Positions 59,148 to 64,000 of a stretch of 64,000 nucleotides of DNA are shown here, in pieces. The notes beneath the pieces are model-generated. The model worked only from the letters and a program-made list of their open reading frames with translations, was not told the origin of the DNA and did no database searches. Source of the DNA: Tropicimonas_B omnivorans (GTDB taxonomy: Bacteria; Pseudomonadota; Alphaproteobacteria; Rhodobacterales; Rhodobacteraceae); assembly GCF_031846565.1 (NCBI RefSeq), contig NZ_JAVRHL010000003.1:496001-560000 (forward strand). The letters are read 5' to 3'. The position numbers and the translations under genes were made by a program. Within the stretch, counting starts at the first letter, position 1. The number at the start of each line of letters is the position of its first letter.

Positions 59148-59969
59148 ATGAGCGATAGCAGAGTACCGGCCACGCCGGGCACCGCGGGCGTTCTGACGGA
59201 GGCCCTCAAGGCCCAGGCGAAGTACGAGGAGGCCCGCGCGACGCGGCTCGGCCGCGGCGCCGAACGCCTGACGGCGCCGCTCGGCAGCGTCGCGGCGCGG
59301 CTGGTGCCGCCGGGGCTCGTCAGGCGCGGCCTCGCCGCCGCGGACCGCTTGGCCGGGATGACCCTGAGGGACGTCGTCTCGCCCCATGACATCGACGATC
59401 TCGCCGCCTGCGATGCGGCGGCGCTGAAGGTCCAGGGCTGGTCCGTCGGCAGCAATGCGGCCACCGGCGGCGCCGCCGGCTGGTTCGGCGCCGCCGGGAT
59501 GAGTGCGGACATCCCAGCAACCATCGCGCTCGCCGCCCGCAACGTGCGCGCCACGGGTGCGGCCTACGGCTTTGCCGGCGAGGGAGAGGAGGAGGCCGCC
59601 TTCCGGCTGATGGTCCTCGAAGTCGCGACGTCCATCGGCGAGGAGGGCCGGCAGACCACGCTGCACAACCTCAACGCCATGGCCCGCTACCTCGCGACCC
59701 CCGAGGGCCGGATGGCGCTGGAGAAGGGGGGCGAATGGGTGTCCGAGAAGATCGTGGAGCGCCTCGCCCGGCAATTCGGCGCGTCGCTGGCCGGGCGGCG
59801 GGCCGGTCGCCTCGTGCCCGTGGTCGGCGGCGCCGTCGCGGCGATGGTGAACGCAAGCTTCCAGACCGACGTCTCCCGCGCCGCGCGCTACGCCTATCGC
59901 CAACGCTGGCTGATGGCCCGCAAGGCCTTGCCCGCACCGCCGCCGGACACCGCCAAAGAGGAGTCCTGA
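59148..59969 (+). CDS. EcsC-family protein
   Basis: A 273-residue protein similar to the EcsC family. It shows hydrophobic helical parts without clear long membrane spans (GAAGWFGAAGMSADIPATIALAARN, RRAGRLVPVVGGAVAAMVNASF) and a typical FQTDVSRAARYAYRQRWL end. EcsC was named after an ABC transporter operon in Bacillus, where its role is unclear. No ABC genes are nearby. ATG 59148 follows a weak AAGCC ribosome site. The next gene starts 75 bp downstream. Confidence 0.85.
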   Translation: MSDSRVPATPGTAGVLTEALKAQAKYEEARATRLGRGAERLTAPLGSVAARLVPPGLVRRGLAAADRLAGMTLRDVVSPHDIDDLAACDAAALKVQGWSVGSNAATGGAAGWFGAAGMSADIPATIALAARNVRATGAAYGFAGEGEEEAAFRLMVLEVATSIGEEGRQTTLHNLNAMARYLATPEGRMALEKGGEWVSEKIVERLARQFGASLAGRRAGRLVPVVGGAVAAMVNASFQTDVSRAARYAYRQRWLMARKALPAPPPDTAKEES

Positions 59970-60044
59970 TCCCGGTTGCACAGCGCCTTGGCTGGTGTAC
60001 GTTTCGCCCCGACGTGACGCGATGGCCGGCCGGAAGGACCTTGC

Positions 60045-60515
60045 ATGAACGACAGCTCCGAGACCCCCGATCCGAAGGGCCGCCCCGCGCCCGGTGCCGG
60101 CCGCCGCGCCTCCGATCCACCCTTGCCCCGTGAAGACGGCACCGTTTCCACCGACAGCATCGTGCCGCCGGTGACCGTGGTCTCGCCCGAGCCCGTTGTG
60201 GCCGGGGCGAAGGTCAAGAAGCCCGAGCTCATCGACCGGGTCGTGGCCCAGTCGGGCGTGAAGAAGCGGGACGCCAAGCCCGTGGTGGAGGCGATGCTCG
60301 GCGTCCTTGGCGAGATGCTGAGCGACGGGCGGGAGATGCAGGTGCCGCCCCTCGGGAAGCTCATGGTCGGCAGGAGGAAGGAGGTCAGCGGCGGCGAGGT
60401 GCTGAACCTTCGCCTGCGCAGGACCGGCGGTGCCGCACCGGGACCGAAGGACAGCCAGCCCGGTCCGGATGAAAGCGGCCAGGAGCCGGGCGACGATGCG
60501 GAAGGGGCCGACTGA
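60045..60515 (+). CDS. HU/IHF-family DNA-binding protein with extended tails
   Basis: A 156-residue protein whose centre (about residues 50-118) is an HU/IHF fold: KKPELIDRVVAQSGVKKRDAKPVVEAMLGVLGEML, then VPPLGKLMVGRRKE and LNLRLRRTG. Canonical HU has about 90 residues; here 50 Pro/Ser-rich residues precede and about 35 acidic, Gly/Pro-rich residues follow. The tip of the DNA-binding arm is short. A nucleoid role is likely but specialised. ATG 60045 has GGAAGGA upstream. The tRNA-Val gene lies 43 bp downstream. Confidence 0.88.
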   Translation: MNDSSETPDPKGRPAPGAGRRASDPPLPREDGTVSTDSIVPPVTVVSPEPVVAGAKVKKPELIDRVVAQSGVKKRDAKPVVEAMLGVLGEMLSDGREMQVPPLGKLMVGRRKEVSGGEVLNLRLRRTGGAAPGPKDSQPGPDESGQEPGDDAEGAD

Positions 60516-60558
60516 GCCCTTGCGCTTGTCCCGAGGCGAGGCTATCAGACCCGCCGTC

Positions 60559-60633
60559 GGGTGATTAGCTCAGTGGTAGAGCGCTTCGTTCACATCGAAG
60601 ATGTCGGGGGTTCAAATCCCTCATCACCCACCA
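60559..60633 (+). tRNA. tRNA-Val (anticodon CAC)
   Basis: 75-nt cloverleaf with acceptor GGGTGAT/ATCACCC, D arm GCTCAGTGGTAGAGC, anticodon stem CTTCG/CGAAG around loop TTCACAT, T arm GGGGGTTCAAATCCCTC and an encoded ACCA end. Anticodon CAC reads GUG. Confidence 0.97.
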
Positions 60634-61142
60634 CCTTTTCCTTTCAGACCAGATGGACCGGTACGCGGCACGGCGTGCTTGCAGGTTCAGTGACCCGAGC
60701 TGGCAGCTGAAGCGTCGCCTCTGGTCGAGCGGGCTGCCCGGACGCCGCTCTTCGCTGCGGCGGCCGTGAGTGTCGGCTGTGCGGGACCTTCCTGCCGCCA
60801 GCGGCACGTGCGCAAGTTGCGCTGCATTTGCAAAGCCACGCAAAAGGATATGCGGGGAGCCGACGTCTGCTGCGTCTGACCCTGACATGCGCGGCTGCAT
60901 GAACCGTACCTGCTGCCCAGACGTATCGCGGTCGCAGCATGCCTGCTGGAGCGGTCGGTCAGAGGTACCTCATCCGACCCTGACGTTCCAAAAGGATGCG
61001 AGGCGGGTCTTTGCGATGACAGCGGCTCACCTGCCTTGCGAGAGAAAAGCACCCCTGCTCCGAAACTTACGTGCCGGCGGGTTCGTGTCTTCAGCGATGC
61101 GGCCAGCAAGAGGCTGGCCAAACTGAACAACAGGATGACCCG
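60634..61142. other. 509-bp region downstream of tRNA-Val without a supported gene
   Basis: A short T-rich stretch after the tRNA (CCTTTTCCTTTC) may end its transcript. The rest has mixed base composition, scattered stops and no frame with convincing codon use in either direction. Two short similar stretches (CAAAAGGATATGCGG and CAAAAGGATGCGAGG) hint at decay or duplication. I interpret it as degraded accessory DNA, without an identifiable source. Confidence 0.5.
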
Positions 61143-61997
61143 ATGTTTACCAAGACCACGCTTCCCGTCGCCGCTCTTTCGCTCGCTTTCGGCTCGGCCG
61201 CACTGGCGCAGGATAATGCAGGCATGATGGGGTACGCTCTGGCCGAAGACGGCGGGACCCTCGTCACCATGGCCGATATCGCCCAGCCCGGCGAGGTGGA
61301 AACCTATTCGCTGGAAACCCCGCTGCGCGCCATCGCCTATCGCCCCGTGACGGGCCAGCTTCTCGGTTATGCCGACGGCATGATCTACGAGATCGATCCG
61401 ATGTCGGGTGAGCTGACCGACCTCGGCGCGACGTTCATGGACGATGCCATGATCGGCGAAGGCGCGGTGGCGTTCGACTTCAACAACCAGATCGACGCGG
61501 TCCGTGCCGTGGGCGCCGACGGCTCCAACCTCGTCTATTTCCCCGACGGCTTCGGCGACAACGACGAGCGCGCCAACTCGGTCCGCCGCTTCACCGACGC
61601 CTTCTACGTCGACGGTGACATGTCGGCCGACATGGAGCCCCAGATCTTCGCCAACGCCTATACCAACGCCATCTCCGGCGAGACGGCCGGGTCGACGGCC
61701 CAGTACGCCATCGATGCGCAGTCCAACGCGCTGGTGACCCTGGCCAACAACGCAGGCGAGCTTGCGAGCGTCGGATACCTGACGCTGGATGGCGAAACGG
61801 TCGACGTGACCGACTGGGGCGGCTTCGACATCGTCTCCCCCGAGGAAGGCACCGACATGGCCTACGCCCTCCTGCAGATCGATGGCGAGGATGTGGCCGG
61901 GCTGTACTCGGTTGATCTGGAAACGGGTGCGCTGACCGAACTCGATGAACTCGGCATGGGCGGTTTCACCGGCTTCGCCGTTTCGCAGGGGATGTAA
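61143..61997 (+). CDS. Secreted DUF4394 protein
   Basis: A 284-residue protein with a clear signal peptide (MFTKTTLPVAALSLAFGSAALA, cleavage before QDN). The mature part is acidic and repetitive in a beta-propeller-like manner: GYALAEDGGTLVTM, RPVTGQLLGYADGMIYEIDPMSGELTDLG, NNQIDAVRAVGADGSNLVYFP, YSVDLETGALTEL. This fits the DUF4394 family, whose function is unknown. AGGA lies upstream of ATG 61143. It is the only intact gene between two tRNA-Val genes and ends at a strong terminator. Confidence 0.85.
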   Translation: MFTKTTLPVAALSLAFGSAALAQDNAGMMGYALAEDGGTLVTMADIAQPGEVETYSLETPLRAIAYRPVTGQLLGYADGMIYEIDPMSGELTDLGATFMDDAMIGEGAVAFDFNNQIDAVRAVGADGSNLVYFPDGFGDNDERANSVRRFTDAFYVDGDMSADMEPQIFANAYTNAISGETAGSTAQYAIDAQSNALVTLANNAGELASVGYLTLDGETVDVTDWGGFDIVSPEEGTDMAYALLQIDGEDVAGLYSVDLETGALTELDELGMGGFTGFAVSQGM

Positions 61998-62045
61998 TCT
62001 CCGCGAGGGCGATCCTGCCTGGAGGGCGGCGCCTCGCCGCTCCGG

Positions 62046-62078
62046 TGCCCCCGGTCGCTTCGACCGGGGGCATAATTT
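62046..62078 (+). terminator. Terminator of the DUF4394 gene
   Basis: A perfect 12-bp stem (62046-62057 pairs with 62061-62072; arms TGCCCCCGGTCG and CGACCGGGGGCA) with loop CTT, followed by TAATTT. It lies 48 bp after the stop codon. Confidence 0.85.
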
Positions 62079-62172
62079 CGTCTATGGCCGACTCAATCGG
62101 TTTCGGCGTCCTGTCGGCCTTCGCCGCACCTGCCTGGAACGGCTTTTGTGCGGACTGATTTGCCCCCGAAAG

Positions 62173-62850
62173 TCACATCTGTCCTGATGTGATCTTCGCA
62201 ATCGATGCCGCGCTTTCCTTGAGTGCGGACTGGCTATGGGACCCGGCGGCGAGCACTGTCTCAAAGATGCTCCTCAATCACGCCAGCATCAGCCGCCGCG
62301 TGGCCTCCAGCGTGTCCGGGGCTTCTGCTTCGGTTTTGCGCGCATCCCAACCGGCGATACCGCCCAAACCATGGCTGACGCCGGTGATCACCTAGAGGGA
62401 ATCGGCTCCGGGGGCACCGTGGAACGGATCGGCGTGCCAGTCCGGGCCCCCGAGGCGTGAAGTGGGGTCGTCATCGGCTCCGCAAACCACCAGCGTCGGG
62501 GCGTTGATCCCTCTGAACTCCACGCCGAAGAACAAAAAGCGCGCGGCGTTTTCCGAGGTCAGGTCCGCGCCGCCACGGCCCTGAGAGGCTAACAGGATGC
62601 CGGCACGGATGCGCGCGTCGGAGACGTCATCATCCTGAAGGCGCACGCCAAGCAGCAGGCTGCAGGTGAACCCGCCCAAGGAATGCCCGGCCACCGCGAT
62701 CCGGTCTTGGTCAAGCCGCCCGGCCACGGCCGGTGCCTGTCGCTCGACCTCGGTCAGCTCGTGGAGGATGGCGCGCATCTCCGCCACCCTTTCACGCTAG
62801 AAGAATGGCCCGTTGGGCAAAACAGGGTCGAGAACAAGCGCGGTCGCGTC
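62173..62850 (-). pseudogene. Decayed alpha/beta hydrolase gene
   Basis: On the reverse strand one frame carries a recognisable hydrolase broken by stops. From the 5' side it reads DATALVLDPVLPNGPFF, then TAG (62797-62799), then RERVAEMRAILHELTEVE. The Ser motif AVAGHSLGGFT and VVCGADDDPTSRLGG follow. A second TAG (62392-62394) comes just before VITGVSHGLGGIAGWDARKT with the catalytic His. After RRLMLA comes a TGA (62278-62280), and the frame ends with TGA at 62173-62175. All three internal stops are in one frame without shifts, so decay was by point mutation. The N-terminal third is missing or beyond recognition near the tRNA-Val gene; the upper limit 62850 is approximate. Confidence 0.8.
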
Positions 62851-62976
62851 GAGAGAAGATCCGCGCGCTGCCGGGCGGGCAGGGGAGCGTCCGGCATCTG
62901 CAGGACGGCGCGCAGCCCACTCTCGGGTGCGACTTGCGAAAGACCGCCACGCTGGGCTAGAGACCGCACGGGCGCC

Positions 62977-63052
62977 GGGTGGTTAGCTCAGTTGGTAGAG
63001 CGTCTCGTTTACACCGAGAATGTCGGGGGTTCGAATCCCTCACCACCCACCA
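62977..63052 (+). tRNA. tRNA-Val (anticodon TAC)
   Basis: 76-nt cloverleaf with acceptor GGGTGGT/ACCACCC, D arm GCTCAGTTGGTAGAGC, anticodon stem TCTCG/CGAGA around loop TTTACAC, T arm GGGGGTTCGAATCCCTC and an encoded ACCA end. Anticodon TAC reads GUA and related valine codons. Its 3' half is almost the same as that of tRNA-Val(CAC) at 60559. Confidence 0.97.
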
Positions 63053-63178
63053 TGCCCTGCCGGTTCGGTAGGGTAGGGCCGCGCGGAGCCGCGCAACGTC
63101 GACGCCCCGTGATTTGACTTGGTCTGCTTCATCATGCGTCACTCTGGCGGGCCGCCGCCGGCTCCTGGGGGACCCCGA

Positions 63179-64000
63179 ATGTACGAAGAACGCGCGCGCC
63201 CGATCCTCGACTCGCTGCTGGAGGTCGTCGACTGGCCGGATGCGCCGCTGGACCGGCTTGAAATCCTCGATACGGGACTCGCCCTCGCGACGGATTGGCC
63301 GGTCACCGCCAATGCCGTCGCCGCCCTCGCGGCCGTGGGGCTCGCCGCATCGGCGCTCCATGAAACCTGGACGGGGGAACGCCGCCCGGTCCGCATCGAT
63401 ACGCGCGCGGCGGGGCTTGCCATGGCATCCTCGAGTTTCCTGCAGATCGACGGACGGAGCGCGAAGTTCCGCGATCCCTTCACCGGCTTCTACGAGGCGG
63501 CGGGCGGCGAATGGGTCTTCCTGCACGGCAACTTTCCGCATCTGCAGGCGGGCCTGATCGACCTTCTGGGCGCATCGGGTGCCGACGATGTGGCGCGGGC
63601 GGTCCGCGGGCGCGACGCGTCCGGGATCGAGGATGAGGCGATCGCCGCCGGTCTCTGCGCCGCCCGTGTCAGGACCCGCGAGGAGTGGGAGGCGGAAGAT
63701 CACGCGCGGGCCCTCAGACCCCTGCCTGTTCTCGGCATCGAGCGTATCGGCGACGCGGCTCCGCGGCCGAGAGGTGCCGGGGATGAGCCGCTGAGCGGCT
63801 ACCGCATGCTCGATCTGTCCCGCGTGATCGCAGGCCCGATGGCCGGGCGGACGATGGCCGAAGCCGGTGCGGACGTGCTCCTCGTCTCGGGGCCGGGCTT
63901 GCCCTCGATCACCTCGCTCGTGGTCGATACGGGCTTCGGCAAGCGCGCGGCCGAGATCGACCTGCGGAGCGATGCGGGGCGGGCGCTCGTCCGGCAGCTT
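63179..64000 (+). CDS. CaiB/BaiF-type CoA-transferase (5' part, runs off the window)
   Basis: The frame is open from ATG 63179 to the window edge (274 residues). The first 200 residues form a domain seen before family III CoA-transferases in some proteins (FYEAAGGEWVFLHGNFPHLQAGL). A second CoA-transferase core then begins as GYRMLDLSRVIAGPMAGRTMAEAGADVLLV, the standard start of CaiB/BaiF enzymes, and GFGKRAAEIDLRSDAGRAL follows. It looks like a tandem or fused type. These enzymes move CoA between acids; the substrate is unknown. ATG 63179 has GGGGGA upstream; ATG 63134 is an in-frame alternative. Confidence 0.85.
   Translation, partial: MYEERARPILDSLLEVVDWPDAPLDRLEILDTGLALATDWPVTANAVAALAAVGLAASALHETWTGERRPVRIDTRAAGLAMASSSFLQIDGRSAKFRDPFTGFYEAAGGEWVFLHGNFPHLQAGLIDLLGASGADDVARAVRGRDASGIEDEAIAAGLCAARVRTREEWEAEDHARALRPLPVLGIERIGDAAPRPRGAGDEPLSGYRMLDLSRVIAGPMAGRTMAEAGADVLLVSGPGLPSITSLVVDTGFGKRAAEIDLRSDAGRALVRQL

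Noticed and set aside
60687..61130. 147-codon reverse frame between tRNA-Val and the DUF4394 gene
   Set aside because: No domain, no ribosome site and noncoding-like composition; better explained as chance in decayed DNA.
1..64000. CRISPR arrays, insertion sequences, rRNA genes, toxin-antitoxin modules
   Set aside because: No regularly spaced repeats, transposase genes or rRNA sequence were seen; the RHH gene has an esterase, not a toxin, as neighbour.

Overview
The window is a high-GC chromosomal segment of an alphaproteobacterium, very probably Rhodobacterales (Rhodobacteraceae). The main evidence is a complete Rhodobacter-type gene transfer agent (GTA) structural cluster. Supporting evidence is the argS-SPOR-nagZ-scpA-scpB order, the long two-part dCTP deaminase, and a pyruvate dehydrogenase whose E1-beta subunit carries its own lipoyl domain. 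Genes are densely packed, often with 4-8 bp start/stop overlaps. The high GC content leaves long open frames antisense to real genes; these were discarded.

Layout. 1-1.9 kb: reverse-strand 3' part of an FdhF/YdeP-type molybdopterin oxidoreductase. 2.1-9 kb: a forward block of argS, SPOR protein, nagZ, scpA, scpB, a small basic protein and an MFS transporter. 9-11.6 kb: reverse-strand dCTP deaminase, tRNA-Pro(GGG) and a GT4 glycosyltransferase. 11.8-15.3 kb: acpP, a Dps protein, fabF and mltG. 15.3-29.9 kb: the GTA. A palindrome, a sigma70-like promoter and a strong intrinsic terminator precede small terminase, large terminase, portal, protease, capsid, connectors, tail tube, two chaperones, tape measure, distal tail, hub, NlpC/P60 peptidase and megatron. 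A DUF2793 putative fibre protein overlaps the megatron gene. 30.1-32.6 kb: cysE, then a ribbon-helix-helix regulator next to a PHB depolymerase-type esterase. 32.7-36.9 kb: reverse-strand pdhA-pdhB-small gene-pdhC. 37.2-39.2 kb: a candidate leader ORF and a 7TM hybrid-like sensor histidine kinase. 39.3-44.8 kb: FtsB/DivIC-like protein, AidB-type acyl-CoA dehydrogenase, a lipoprotein phosphatase/nuclease, an amino-acid binding protein plus permease without an ATPase, and an alpha/beta hydrolase. 45-51 kb: monomeric isocitrate dehydrogenase, an unusual binding-protein/CBS pair, a DUF1328 micro-membrane protein and a CLC-type chloride channel. 51-60.5 kb: pepN, glmS, glmU, then forward gph, a DegT-family aminotransferase, an EcsC-family protein and an HU-like protein. 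60.5-63.1 kb: two tRNA-Val isoacceptor genes bracket a small accessory segment with a secreted DUF4394 protein and a decayed alpha/beta-hydrolase gene. The window ends inside a CaiB/BaiF CoA-transferase.

How it fits together. Most of the window is housekeeping: translation, peptidoglycan turnover and precursor supply (nagZ, mltG, glmS, glmU), chromosome condensation (scpAB), fatty-acid synthesis (acpP, fabF) and central carbon flux (PDH, IDH). The GTA block is the special system: a domesticated, defective siphophage that packages host DNA. I found no clearly novel defence or mobile system. The most promising places to look are the control region in front of the GTA, the linked DUF2793 fibre gene, the small accessory segment between the two tRNA-Val genes, and several operator-like inverted repeats (upstream of icd, the RHH gene and the orphan ABC genes).
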